A DNA stretch of 64,000 bases, taken from positions 62,001 to 126,000 of the forward strand of contig NZ_SISK01000002.1 of assembly GCF_004310345.1 (NCBI RefSeq), given 5' to 3'. The notes under the pieces are model-generated. The model worked only from the letters and a program-made list of their open reading frames with translations. It ran no database searches and had not been told where the DNA came from. Shown here piece after piece: positions 9,069 to 18,180 of this stretch (its first letter is position 1; every line of letters starts with the position of its first letter). The position numbers and the translations under genes were made by a program. This stretch comes from Paracoccus subflavus. Its GTDB lineage: Bacteria > Pseudomonadota > Alphaproteobacteria > Rhodobacterales > Rhodobacteraceae.

Positions 9069-9806
9069 ATGGCAAGGCAAAAAGGGGCTGATGGTCCCAC
9101 GATCATGATCAAGCGGGTCACCGCCTCGACCGAAGTGGGACACCACGGCGGGGCATGGAAGGTTGCCTATGCGGACTTCGTGACCGCAATGATGGCATTT
9201 TTCCTGCTGATGTGGCTGCTGAGCGCCACCACCGAACAACAGCGCAAGGGTTTGGCCGATTATTTCAATCCGACCATCGTGCGCACGCCGGGCGCCTCGG
9301 GCGATGGGCTGGAACAGTTGGGCAAGGCGCCATCCGACGCTGCCTTTGAACAGATCGCCGCCGAAATCGACCGGCAACTGCGCGGTGGCGGTGGCGAATC
9401 GCAGCAGTTGACCAACCTTTTGCGCCATGTCGCGACCCGGATGACCGATGAGGGCCTGGTCATCGAACTGGGCGACCTGACCGACCAGCCCCTGTTTGTC
9501 GAGGATACCGGCCAGCCGCAGCCGATTCTGTCCGACCTGACGCGAATCATCGGTCGGGTCATCGCCAAGACCCGCAACCAGATCGCCATCTCGGGCCATG
9601 TGCGGGCCTATCCGGAAACCCTCGTGACCTCTCCGGTCTGGGCCTTGTCAAACGCGCGTGCCCATACCGTGCGCAACCTGCTGGAAGGGTCGAGCCTGGA
9701 CGCGCAGCGAATCCAGCGTGTTACGGGATATGCCGACCGCAAGGCAGTAACCCAGAATCCCATGGACCCGGCCAACAACCGGATCGAGGTGATTTTACTC
9801 AGATGA
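9069..9806 (+). CDS. motB: Flagellar motor stator protein MotB
   Basis: A 245-residue stator subunit that anchors the proton channel to peptidoglycan. The single N-terminal membrane helix (about 32-52) contains the proton-binding Asp36 in AYADFVTAMMAFFLLMWLL. The C-terminal OmpA-like domain (about 130-245) has SGHVRAYP, a variant of the usual GHTD-type motif, then LSNARAHTVRNLL and PANNRIEVILL. It is somewhat short for MotB. MotA is not adjacent, so its partner must be encoded elsewhere. A CtrA-type half-box lies upstream. Confidence 0.9.
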   Translation: MARQKGADGPTIMIKRVTASTEVGHHGGAWKVAYADFVTAMMAFFLLMWLLSATTEQQRKGLADYFNPTIVRTPGASGDGLEQLGKAPSDAAFEQIAAEIDRQLRGGGGESQQLTNLLRHVATRMTDEGLVIELGDLTDQPLFVEDTGQPQPILSDLTRIIGRVIAKTRNQIAISGHVRAYPETLVTSPVWALSNARAHTVRNLLEGSSLDAQRIQRVTGYADRKAVTQNPMDPANNRIEVILLR

Positions 9807-9815
9807 CCACGGCGA

Positions 9816-9830
9816 TTAGCCGAATCTTAA
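9816..9830. promoter_or_regulatory. CtrA-type box before flgE
   Basis: TTAG at 9816-9819 and TTAA at 9827-9830 are separated by exactly 7 bases, one mismatch from TTAA-N7-TTAA, 45 bases before flgE. It probably drives the flgE-flgK-flgL-flgI operon. Inferred from the motif and the known CtrA control of flagellar genes in this class. Confidence 0.55.
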
Positions 9831-9875
9831 GCCCTGGCATGGATGATCCATGTTGAACCACAAGAAGGTGATGCC

Positions 9876-11186
9876 ATGTCAATGTCTTCCGCAATGAGCG
9901 CCGGGGTTTCGGGGCTGGCTGCGAACTCCACGCGTCTCGCCACCATCTCGGACAATATCGCGAATTCCGGAACGCACGGCTACAAGCGAGTAGAGACCGA
10001 CTTCAACGCCTTTGTGATGAATCAGGGCCGGACAGCCGGGCTGTATTCGGCGGGCGGCGTCACGGCAGCCACGCAAAGGGTGATCGAAGATGACGGAGGG
10101 CTCACTACCACTGGCCATCCTCTGGACATCGCGGTGGCGGGGCGCGGCATGTTGCCGGTAACGTCGATCGTGGGTATCGACAACGGGTTCTCTGATGCCC
10201 CTTTCATGATGACCCGGACAGGGTCGTTCAGAACCGATGCCGAGGGGGTGCTGAGAACCGGTTCGGGACTGGTCCTGATGGGGTGGCCGGCCCAGCCGGA
10301 TGGCACGGTGCCGGTGATGACGCGCGACAGCATGGGCAGCCTTGCTCCGATTGTGGTCAATACCAACCAGACCGCCGGCGATCCGACGACCAGGGTTTCG
10401 CTGGGCGTCAACCTGCCCGCCACGGAAACGCAGCCGGGCGCATCGGGTGCGCCTCTTCCTTTGAAGGTGGAATATTTCGGCAATCTCGGCACCTCGGAAT
10501 ATCTGGACATCAACTTCGTGCCGGACACGTCAGACCCGATGGGCATGTCCAACACCTGGGTGATAGAGATCAGCGATTCTGCATCGGACCCGGCGCTGAA
10601 CCCCATCTCGACCCATACCATCACCTTCAATGACGGGCGGGCCAATGGCGGCAGCATTGCCACCGTCGCACCTGCCGGCAACTACGATCCGGTATCAGGC
10701 TCGATCTCCCTGGCGGTCGGGGGCGGCGTGATGGATCTGGTGATCGGCACACCGGGGGGGACGACAGGCCTGCGGCAGTTGTCGGCCAATTTTTCGCCCA
10801 CCAATATCACCAAGAACGGATCGCCCGTCGGAAACCTGACCACGGTCGAGGTGGATGCCAATGGCTTCCTGAAGGCCAGCTATGACACGGGCTTCATCAA
10901 GACGCTTTATCAGATTCCGCTAGTGGACGTGCCCAACCCCAACGGGCTGAATTCGCTCAGCGCACAGGCCTATACCGTGTCATCGACGTCGGGGAACTTT
11001 TTCCTGTGGGATGCAGGCGACGGACCGACCGGGGCGATCCAGGGTTATGCGCTTGAGGAATCGACCACCGATGTGGCCAAGGAACTGACCCATCTGATCC
11101 AGACGCAGCGCGCCTATTCCTCGAACGCCAAGATCATCCAGACGGTGGACGAGATGCTGCAAGAAACCACCAATATCAAGCGCTGA
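9876..11186 (+). CDS. flgE: Flagellar hook protein FlgE
   Basis: A 436-residue building block of the flagellar hook, exported through the flagellar type III system. The N-terminal D0 rod-family signature is clear (SGLAANSTRLATISDNIANS, then GTHGYKRVETDF). The C terminus has the matching helix (AKELTHLIQTQRAYSSNAKI). The middle is the variable D1/D2 part. ATG 9876 has AAGAAGG upstream; a further upstream frame start at 9843 lacks a site. It is the first gene of flgE-flgK-flgL-flgI, with no flgD or fliK beside it. Confidence 0.95.
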   Translation: MSMSSAMSAGVSGLAANSTRLATISDNIANSGTHGYKRVETDFNAFVMNQGRTAGLYSAGGVTAATQRVIEDDGGLTTTGHPLDIAVAGRGMLPVTSIVGIDNGFSDAPFMMTRTGSFRTDAEGVLRTGSGLVLMGWPAQPDGTVPVMTRDSMGSLAPIVVNTNQTAGDPTTRVSLGVNLPATETQPGASGAPLPLKVEYFGNLGTSEYLDINFVPDTSDPMGMSNTWVIEISDSASDPALNPISTHTITFNDGRANGGSIATVAPAGNYDPVSGSISLAVGGGVMDLVIGTPGGTTGLRQLSANFSPTNITKNGSPVGNLTTVEVDANGFLKASYDTGFIKTLYQIPLVDVPNPNGLNSLSAQAYTVSSTSGNFFLWDAGDGPTGAIQGYALEESTTDVAKELTHLIQTQRAYSSNAKIIQTVDEMLQETTNIKR

Positions 11187-11199
11187 AGGACCCGGGGAC

Positions 11200-12654
11200 A
11201 TGAGCATCGCACGCGCCCTTGGCAACGCCCTGTCGGGACTGACCACGACCGCCCGGGGAACCGAGATGGTGGCGGCCAATATTGCGAATGCCTCGACACC
11301 GGGCTATGCGCGGCGCGATCTTGTCGTCAGCCCCCAGACGGTCGGGGGCAATGCCGGGGGCGTCAGGATCGACGGCGTGTCCCGCGCCGTCAATGCCAGC
11401 ATCCTGTCCGAATTGCGCTCGGCCGAATCCGCGCGCGCCGAGGCTGCGACCCGGCTGACCTTTGCAGCCGAGATCGAAAACGCCATCGGCATTGCCGGCA
11501 ATGCCGGAAGCCTGGGGTCTGCCCTGAACGACTTTCGCGCGGCTCTTGGTTCGGCCGCCAGCCGGCCCGATGATGAGGTTCGGCTGACCCATGCCGTGGA
11601 CAAGGCGCGGGTTCTGGCCCGGCAGTTCAACACCATCTCGGACAAGGTGCAGGCTGCGCGTAGCGCCGCCGATCAGGCAATCGCTGACGATGTCGCCACC
11701 CTGAACGTGTCGCTGACCCAAGTGGCCGATCTCAACCGCAAGATCACTGCCTTGGAGGCGGACGGCTCTGACCCCTCGTCGCTCTACGACCAGCGCCAAG
11801 GCATCATCAGCGAAATCGCCAAGATCGTGCCGGTTCAAGAGGTGATGCGTCCCGCGGGCGCCGTTGCGCTGTTCACCGCCGAAGGTGCGGTGCTGTTGGA
11901 CGGAACGGTTCCCACGGACTTCTCGTTTGCGGCGGCGGGCCAGATCACCCCGGACCAGACGATCGGGGCGCCGCTTGCCTTGTTGACGCAAAACGGCATT
12001 GACCTGTCTTCGCCGCAAATGCGGCTTTATGGGGGCGGGCGGCTGGCTGCAAATTTCGCCATCCGCGATGAACTGGCCCCGGCAGCCCAGTCGCTGGTGG
12101 ACGATCTGGCCATGGACTTGCATGATCGTCTGACCGATCCGGCAGTTGATCCGACCCTTGCGGCGGGAATGGCCGGACTTTTCACCGATGCCGGAGCTTT
12201 TGCCGATCCGGCAAACAAGGCCGGACTGGCCGGGCGCCTCGGGGTGAACTCGGCTCTTGTGATATCCGAAGGGGGCGATGCCTGGCGTTTGCGATCGGGC
12301 ATCGGCGCGGCGACCCCCGGTGCCGTTGGCGATTCATCCCTGCTGATCGCCCTGTCGAACGCCATGGACACAGCACAGGCCGCGCCCAGCGCGACAGGTT
12401 TTTCCGGCACGGCTACGCTGATAGGTCGGCTTGGCGCGGTAGAGTCGCAGATTTCGACCGCAAGGGTGAATGCCCAATCCGCAGCCACCGTCCGCAACAG
12501 TCAGGCCGATACCATCGCCACGCGCTTTCTGGCCGATGGAGTCAATAGCGACGCTGAAATGCAGAAGCTTCTGCAATATGAACAGGCTTATGCCGCTAAT
12601 GCGCGCGTGATCCAAGCCATCCAGACCATGATGGACCAGATATTGGAGATTTGA
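11200..12654 (+). CDS. flgK: Hook-associated protein 1 (FlgK)
   Basis: A 484-residue junction protein between hook and filament. The N terminus has the rod/hook family motif (TEMVAANIANASTPGYARRD-like stretch, residues about 27-47). The C terminus has LLQYEQAYAANARVIQAIQTM, the terminal D0 helix. The centre has the long helical FlgK region. It starts 13 bases after flgE with a GGACCCGGGGAC leader and ends 2 bases before flgL. Confidence 0.94.
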   Translation: MSIARALGNALSGLTTTARGTEMVAANIANASTPGYARRDLVVSPQTVGGNAGGVRIDGVSRAVNASILSELRSAESARAEAATRLTFAAEIENAIGIAGNAGSLGSALNDFRAALGSAASRPDDEVRLTHAVDKARVLARQFNTISDKVQAARSAADQAIADDVATLNVSLTQVADLNRKITALEADGSDPSSLYDQRQGIISEIAKIVPVQEVMRPAGAVALFTAEGAVLLDGTVPTDFSFAAAGQITPDQTIGAPLALLTQNGIDLSSPQMRLYGGGRLAANFAIRDELAPAAQSLVDDLAMDLHDRLTDPAVDPTLAAGMAGLFTDAGAFADPANKAGLAGRLGVNSALVISEGGDAWRLRSGIGAATPGAVGDSSLLIALSNAMDTAQAAPSATGFSGTATLIGRLGAVESQISTARVNAQSAATVRNSQADTIATRFLADGVNSDAEMQKLLQYEQAYAANARVIQAIQTMMDQILEI

Positions 12655-12656
12655 CG

Positions 12657-13667
12657 ATGACGGTTCAATCCATCGGGGACCAGGCCCGCGCGTTTGCGAT
12701 GCAATCTGCATCGAACCGGATCAAGACAACGCTGGCGACGCTGACCGCCGAACTTACCAGCGGAGAGGTTTCCGATCTGGGCGCCCGACTGGGCGGCAAG
12801 ACGCAGAACCTGACCGGGATCGAGGCGCGCTTGGCCATGCTGGCACAATTCAAGTCGAACGCCGCAGAGGCCGCTGCGCATACGGCGGGAATGCAAGAGG
12901 CGCTGACGGCAATCCATTCAATGTCTGAAAAGCTTGGGCAAAGCCTTTACATCGAGCCGGCAGGCACAACCGATGCCTCGGTGCGTGCCCGGTCAACCGA
13001 AGCGGCCACAACATTCCAGACAGTGGTCGGGCGTCTCAATGCATCGGTAGGTCAGCGGTTCCTGTTTTCGGGCATTGCCAGCGACACTCCTCCGCTGGTC
13101 TCGGCCGATGATATGCTGGCAGAATTGTCGAATGTGGTCGGAGGCCTGACAACGGCCGTTGATATGGCCCAAGCGGTTTCGGACTGGTTCGACGCCCCTG
13201 CGGGAACCGGAGGATATGCCGATTTCGCCTATCGTGGCATGGCTGACGGTCTGGCCGTCCCGGTCGGCGAGGATACTACCCTGCTGCTGGAAACTACTGC
13301 ATTGGCTTCCTCTGTTCGAGACACTTTCAAGGGGCTTGCGGCAGCGGCACTGGTTGATCGTGGTGCACTGGCAGGCAATCTCCAGGAGGAACGTGCCCTG
13401 CTCAGGGACGCCGGCAAGAATCTCATAGAGGCTTCACCCGCCTTGGTGGCGGAAATGGCGCAGGTGGGTTATGCCCAGCAAGTCATTGCCAGCACTCATA
13501 CCGAGGGCGAAGCTGCCACAGCCACTCTGCAGACCGCACGCAACACCCTGCGTGAGGCCGATCCTCTTGCAACAGCAACGGCCCTCAACGATGCCGAAAC
13601 AAGGCTGCAGACACTCTATGCGGTGATCGGCCGGTTGTCGCAACTCAAACTGGTGGATTACATTTGA
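12657..13667 (+). CDS. flgL: Hook-associated protein 3 (FlgL)
   Basis: A 336-residue flagellin-like junction protein. It has a flagellin-type N-terminal helix, a central TTFQTVVGRLNASVGQRFLFSG stretch (the FLFSG motif is typical of FlgL/flagellin) and a C-terminal helix ending LQTLYAVIGRLSQLKLVDY. ATG 12657 follows the flgK stop after two bases; the TTG six bases earlier overlaps that stop and is less likely. The family and the position directly after flgK agree. Confidence 0.9.
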   Translation: MTVQSIGDQARAFAMQSASNRIKTTLATLTAELTSGEVSDLGARLGGKTQNLTGIEARLAMLAQFKSNAAEAAAHTAGMQEALTAIHSMSEKLGQSLYIEPAGTTDASVRARSTEAATTFQTVVGRLNASVGQRFLFSGIASDTPPLVSADDMLAELSNVVGGLTTAVDMAQAVSDWFDAPAGTGGYADFAYRGMADGLAVPVGEDTTLLLETTALASSVRDTFKGLAAAALVDRGALAGNLQEERALLRDAGKNLIEASPALVAEMAQVGYAQQVIASTHTEGEAATATLQTARNTLREADPLATATALNDAETRLQTLYAVIGRLSQLKLVDYI

Positions 13668-14767
13668 TGCGACAACTGGTGGCCATCCTTCTTATGACGT
13701 TGATGCCGATCTGGGCCGCAGCGGCCCCCGTTCGGGTCAAGGATCTGGCAGATTTCGATGGTGTGCGGGGCAACGATCTGGTCGGCTATGGCCTTGTAGT
13801 CGGGTTGGACGGGACCGGCGACGGCTTTCGAAACGCACCCTTTACCGAAGAGCTTCTAGCCGGGTTGCTGGAACGGCTGGGCGTGAATGTCACGGACGAG
13901 GCGCTGCGGTCACGCAATGTCGCCGCCGTCGTGGTCACGGCGACGCTGCCGCCCTTTGCCCGGTCGGGCAGCCGGATCGATGTCAGTGTGTCAACGATCG
14001 GCGATGCAAAGAGCCTTTTGGGCGGGACATTGGTGATGACCCCGCTCAAGGCAGCTGACGGCAATATTTATGCGGTTTCACAAGGCTCGATCATTGCGAG
14101 CGGTGCCGCAGTCGAGGGCGAGGCTGCGCGTGTGGTCGAAGGGGTGCCGACATCTGGCAAGATTCCGGCTGGCGCGCGGGTCGAACGCGAAGTCGAGTTC
14201 GACTTTGCGGGAATCGAAAACATTCGCATTGCTCTGCGCAATGCCGATTTCACCACCGCCACGCGGATCGAGGATGCCATCAACCGCGATTTCGACCGCC
14301 GCTTGGCCACTGCTCAGGACAGCGGCACCGTTCTTGTGGAATTCCGGCAGTTGGGGAATGTAAATCCTGCACGTGTCCTTGGCCGCATCGAGAACCTGAC
14401 GGTCGAACCCGAGGATCGCGCCAAGGTCGTCATCGACCACAAATCGGGCACGATCGTTATCGGCGAGCGGGTGCGAATTTCAAGGGTTGCGGTATCGCAA
14501 GGCGCCTTGACGCTTCAGGTCAGCGAGGCCCCTTTGGTTTCACAGCCCAATCCGTTTTCGCGGGGTGAAACGGTCACTGTCCCGCGCACCGTGGCCGAAC
14601 TGCGAAACGAGCCGGGTATCGGTTTTGCCGAAGTCGTGGGCGAAACCTCGCTCAGCGATCTGGTCGAAGGCTTGAACGCTTTGGGCGTTCGGCCGCGGGA
14701 GATGATCGACATCCTGAAATCGATCCATACGGCCGGGGCCTTGCATGCAGAACTGATCGTCGAATGA
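13667..14767 (+). CDS. flgI: Flagellar P-ring protein FlgI
   Basis: A 366-residue periplasmic protein that forms the P ring around the rod. A Sec signal peptide (about residues 1-20, ending WAAAA) is followed by the highly conserved VRVKDLADFDGVRGNDLVGY and GLDGTGDGF segments. The C terminus has EMIDILKSIHTAGALHAEL. The ATG overlaps the flgL stop (TGATG), so translation is probably coupled. Its assembly chaperone, flgA, lies 6 kb away on the other strand. Confidence 0.97.
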   Translation: MRQLVAILLMTLMPIWAAAAPVRVKDLADFDGVRGNDLVGYGLVVGLDGTGDGFRNAPFTEELLAGLLERLGVNVTDEALRSRNVAAVVVTATLPPFARSGSRIDVSVSTIGDAKSLLGGTLVMTPLKAADGNIYAVSQGSIIASGAAVEGEAARVVEGVPTSGKIPAGARVEREVEFDFAGIENIRIALRNADFTTATRIEDAINRDFDRRLATAQDSGTVLVEFRQLGNVNPARVLGRIENLTVEPEDRAKVVIDHKSGTIVIGERVRISRVAVSQGALTLQVSEAPLVSQPNPFSRGETVTVPRTVAELRNEPGIGFAEVVGETSLSDLVEGLNALGVRPREMIDILKSIHTAGALHAELIVE

Positions 14768-14853
14768 CAGGACGTCATTTTCTTTGCGAGGGCAAGTGAC
14801 AGTCGCGGCCGCTTCCCTTACAGGATGAGGCCGTAGTGCTGACCGGATCGCCG

Positions 14854-15414
14854 ATGAAGATCGAAACCACCACCCTGCCCGATGTGCTTGTCCTGACGCC
14901 GCCCCGGTTCGGCGACGAACGGGGCTTCTTTTCGGAAAGCTGGAATCGCCGAACCCTGTCCCAGGCCGGCCTTGATCTGCCGGACTTTGTCCAGGACAAT
15001 CATTCGCTGTCTGCACATGTCGGCACCATTCGCGGTTTGCATTATCAGGCGCCGCCTTTTGCCCAAGGCAAACTGGTGCGTTGCGGGCGGGGATCGCTCC
15101 TGGATGTTGCTGTGGACGCTCGCCTGGGCAGTCCCTTTTATGGGCAATGGGTTGCGGTTGCTCTCAGCGATCGGAACGGGCGGCAGCTATGGGTGCCGCC
15201 AGGTTTCCTGCATGGCTTCGTCAGCTTGGAGCCTGACACCGAAATCATTTACAAATGCACCGCCCACTATAACCGCGAGAGTGACGGGGCTGTCCGGTGG
15301 GACAGCCTGGGCATCGACTGGGGGGTGACCGATCCCATCCTATCGCCCAAGGATCGCGATGCTCCCCCCTTTGCGGAATGGGATTCTCCTTTTGTCTATG
15401 GCGGTGGGGCATGA
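14854..15414 (+). CDS. rfbC: dTDP-4-dehydrorhamnose 3,5-epimerase
   Basis: A 186-residue cupin enzyme that epimerises dTDP-4-keto-6-deoxyglucose at C3 and C5, the third step of dTDP-L-rhamnose synthesis. [19 protein letters not shown], and RGLHYQ with catalytic-type His63 are all present, as is [14 protein letters not shown] at 14836 in the same frame is an alternative start; neither has a strong ribosome-binding site. It is the first gene of rfbCBDA and overlaps rfbB by four bases. Confidence 0.95.
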   Translation: MKIETTTLPDVLVLTPPRFGDERGFFSESWNRRTLSQAGLDLPDFVQDNHSLSAHVGTIRGLHYQAPPFAQGKLVRCGRGSLLDVAVDARLGSPFYGQWVAVALSDRNGRQLWVPPGFLHGFVSLEPDTEIIYKCTAHYNRESDGAVRWDSLGIDWGVTDPILSPKDRDAPPFAEWDSPFVYGGGA

Positions 15415-16451
15415 GGATTCTTGTGACCGGCGGCGCCGGCTTTATCGGCTCGGCCGTGGTGCGGCTGGCTATCCGACGGGGGCACGAGGTCGTCAACGTC
15501 GATGCGCTGACCTATGCCGCCAATCCTGCCAACATCGCCGAGGCGGCCGGCAGCTCCCGCTATCGCTTCGAGCATGTGGACATTCGTGATCGGGCAGCGC
15601 TGGACCGGGTCTTTGCCCAGCACCGGCCCGATAGCGTGATGCACCTGGCCGCAGAAAGCCATGTTGACCGCTCGATCGACGGGCCCGCCGCCTTTGTCGA
15701 GACAAACGTGATCGGCACCTTCAATATGCTAGAGGCCGCCCGACGCCACTGGATCGACCAAGGCCGGCCCGATGGATTCCGCTTCCACCACATCTCGACC
15801 GACGAGGTGTTCGGCTCTCTGGGGGAAACCGGGCAGTTTACCGAATCCACGCCCTATGATCCCCGCAGCCCCTATTCCGCCAGCAAGGCCGGATCGGATC
15901 ACCTGGTGCGCGCGTGGCACGAAACCTATGGATTGCCAGTTGTCCTGACCAACTGTTCCAACAACTACGGACCCTATCATTTCCCCGAAAAGCTGGTGCC
16001 GGTGGTGATCCTGAAGGCCCTGTCGGGCGAGCCGATCCCGGTTTACGGCGATGGCGGCAACGTGCGGGATTGGCTGTATGTCGAGGATCACGCCGATGCG
16101 CTGCTGCTGGTTCTGGAAAGGGGCCGGGACGGTCGCAGCTATAATATCGGCGGCGAAAACGAGGCCAGGAACATCGATCTTGTGCGAACGATCTGCGCGC
16201 ATATGGACGATCTGCACCCGCGGGGGGCGCCCCATGCCGAGCTGATCACCTTTGTGGCGGACCGGCCCGGCCATGACCGCCGCTATGCCATCGACCCTTC
16301 GCGCATCCGGGACGAACTGGGTTGGCGGCCCTCGGTCACAGTCGAGGAGGGATTGCGGCGCACGGTGGAATGGTATCTGGATAATCGCGACTGGTGGCAG
16401 CCGCTTCTGGGCCGCAACGGTGTCGGTCATCGTCTGGGCCAAGCGCGATGA
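15411..16451 (+). CDS. rfbB: dTDP-glucose 4,6-dehydratase
   Basis: A 346-residue short-chain dehydrogenase-like enzyme converting dTDP-glucose to dTDP-4-keto-6-deoxyglucose with bound NAD. The N-terminal [11 protein letters not shown] is the Rossmann loop. [12 protein letters not shown], the acid/base pair in [11 protein letters not shown], and the YSASK active-site Tyr/Lys are all visible, followed by [12 protein letters not shown]. The ATG lies in the four-base overlap with rfbC. It is full length. Confidence 0.97.
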   Translation: MRILVTGGAGFIGSAVVRLAIRRGHEVVNVDALTYAANPANIAEAAGSSRYRFEHVDIRDRAALDRVFAQHRPDSVMHLAAESHVDRSIDGPAAFVETNVIGTFNMLEAARRHWIDQGRPDGFRFHHISTDEVFGSLGETGQFTESTPYDPRSPYSASKAGSDHLVRAWHETYGLPVVLTNCSNNYGPYHFPEKLVPVVILKALSGEPIPVYGDGGNVRDWLYVEDHADALLLVLERGRDGRSYNIGGENEARNIDLVRTICAHMDDLHPRGAPHAELITFVADRPGHDRRYAIDPSRIRDELGWRPSVTVEEGLRRTVEWYLDNRDWWQPLLGRNGVGHRLGQAR

Positions 16452-17305
16452 CCGGCCTGCTGGTTTTGGGCAGATCAGGCCAGCTTGCCCAGGCTCTTGC
16501 GCGCCTTGCTCCGGACGCTGCATTCTGGGGCAGGGCCGAGGCTGACCTGACCGATCCCAAGGCCGTCGCATCCCGGTTGCGCGATCATCGGCCCTCGGCT
16601 GTCATCTTTGCCGCCGCCTATACGGCAGTTGATCGGGCCGAAACCGATGCCGAGGCTGCCATGTTGCTGAATGCCACGGCTCCGGGGCTGCTGGCCCAGG
16701 CTGCGGCTGATTTGGGTATCCCCTTCCTGCACGTCTCGACCGATTACGTCTTCGATGGATCCGGCAATGCCCCGCGCGGCGAGGATGCTGCCCCCGCCCC
16801 CTTGGGCGTTTACGGCCGGACCAAGCTGGAGGGGGAACGGCGGGTCGCCGCGGCGGCAGGGCAGTGGGCCATTTTGCGCACCTCCTGGGTTTTTTCCCCG
16901 GATGGCGTCAACTTTGTCAAGACGATGCTGCGGCTGGGTGCCGAGCGCGACCGGATCAATGTTGTGGCCGACCAGATCGGCGGTCCGACCGAGGCAGGGC
17001 GGATCGCTGCCGCCTTGCTGGAGATGGCGCACCAGATGCGGACCGACCCGCACAAGGGCGGGCTTTACCATTTCGCCGGGGCCCCGGATGCCAGTTGGGC
17101 CGATCTCGCCCGCGAGATCATGGCCCGCGCGGGCTTGCCCTGTGCCGTTTGTGACATTCCGTCCGGTGACTACCCGACCCCGGCCCGGCGTCCGGCCAAC
17201 TCCCGGCTGGACTGCGGGCGCATTGCGCGCGATTTCGGCATCGGCCGTCCCGACTGGCGGGACGATCTGGACAGGGTTCTGCAGCATCTGGGATACGCGA
17301 CATGA
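16448..17305 (+). CDS. rfbD: dTDP-4-dehydrorhamnose reductase
   Basis: A 285-residue NAD(P)H-dependent enzyme giving dTDP-L-rhamnose. The Rossmann start [35 protein letters not shown] and the YGRTKLEGE Tyr/Lys motif identify it. Its ATG is within the rfbB stop (four-base overlap), and it overlaps rfbA the same way, so the four genes form one tightly coupled operon. Confidence 0.96.
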   Translation: MTGLLVLGRSGQLAQALARLAPDAAFWGRAEADLTDPKAVASRLRDHRPSAVIFAAAYTAVDRAETDAEAAMLLNATAPGLLAQAAADLGIPFLHVSTDYVFDGSGNAPRGEDAAPAPLGVYGRTKLEGERRVAAAAGQWAILRTSWVFSPDGVNFVKTMLRLGAERDRINVVADQIGGPTEAGRIAAALLEMAHQMRTDPHKGGLYHFAGAPDASWADLAREIMARAGLPCAVCDIPSGDYPTPARRPANSRLDCGRIARDFGIGRPDWRDDLDRVLQHLGYAT

Positions 17306-18180
17306 CCGCACGCAAGGGCATCATTCTGGCCGGAGGTTCCGGGACACGCCTTTATCCGATCACCCTGGGCGTGTCCAAACAGCTTTTGCCGCTTTATGAC
17401 AAGCCCATGATCTATTATCCGATCTCGGTACTGATGCTGGCCGGCATCCGCGAGATTGCGATCATCACCACGCCCGACGACCAGGCGCAGTTTCAGCGCC
17501 TTCTGGGGAATGGCGGGCAGTGGGGACTGCGCTTTGAATGGATTGTCCAGCCGTCGCCGGACGGCTTGGCCCAGGCCTATCTCTTGGCCGAGGATTTCCT
17601 GGCCGGCGCGCCTTCGGCCATGGTGCTGGGGGACAACATTTTTTTCGGGCACGGCTTGTCGGATTTGCTGAAGGACGCCGATCAGCGGAGAGAGGGCGGG
17701 ACGGTTTTCGGCTATCGGGTGTCCGACCCGGAACGCTATGGCGTGGTGGATTTCCAATCGGATGGAAAGGTCCGTGCGATCATTGAAAAACCGCATTTGC
17801 CGCCGTCGAATTTTGCCGTCACGGGCCTTTATTTCCTCGACGGTACGGCCTCTGGGCGGGCAAGAACCGTCCGGCCGTCGGATCGCGGCGAACTGGAAAT
17901 CACCACTCTGCTGGAAAGCTATCTGCACGAGGATCTGCTGACCGTCGAAAAGATGGGCCGCGGCTTTGCCTGGCTGGACACGGGCACCCATGGCAGCCTG
18001 CTGGATGCCGGCAATTTCGTACGCACCCTGGAAAAACGGCAAGGTCTGCAAACCGGTTGCCCCGAGGAAATCGCCTATGAGGCCGGCTGGATTACCGAAG
18101 ACATGCTGCGCGAACAGGCCCAGAGATTTTCGAAGAATGCCTATGGGCGCTATCTGATGGGGCTGGTCGGTCAGGGTTGA
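17302..18180 (+). CDS. rfbA: Glucose-1-phosphate thymidylyltransferase
   Basis: A 292-residue nucleotidyltransferase making dTDP-glucose from dTTP and glucose 1-phosphate, the first committed step of the pathway. The signature ILAGGSGTRLYPIT, the KPMIYYP motif, and the LGDNIFFG metal site are clear. It is the last gene of rfbCBDA. Its last 10 bases overlap the end of a glycosyltransferase gene on the other strand, leaving no room for a terminator. Confidence 0.97.
   Translation: MTARKGIILAGGSGTRLYPITLGVSKQLLPLYDKPMIYYPISVLMLAGIREIAIITTPDDQAQFQRLLGNGGQWGLRFEWIVQPSPDGLAQAYLLAEDFLAGAPSAMVLGDNIFFGHGLSDLLKDADQRREGGTVFGYRVSDPERYGVVDFQSDGKVRAIIEKPHLPPSNFAVTGLYFLDGTASGRARTVRPSDRGELEITTLLESYLHEDLLTVEKMGRGFAWLDTGTHGSLLDAGNFVRTLEKRQGLQTGCPEEIAYEAGWITEDMLREQAQRFSKNAYGRYLMGLVGQG

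Noticed and set aside
7182..9599. An 805-codon minus-strand frame opposite the aldehyde dehydrogenase and motB
   Set aside because: Both plus-strand genes have clear motifs and ribosome-binding sites; the antisense frame has neither and runs across three genes.
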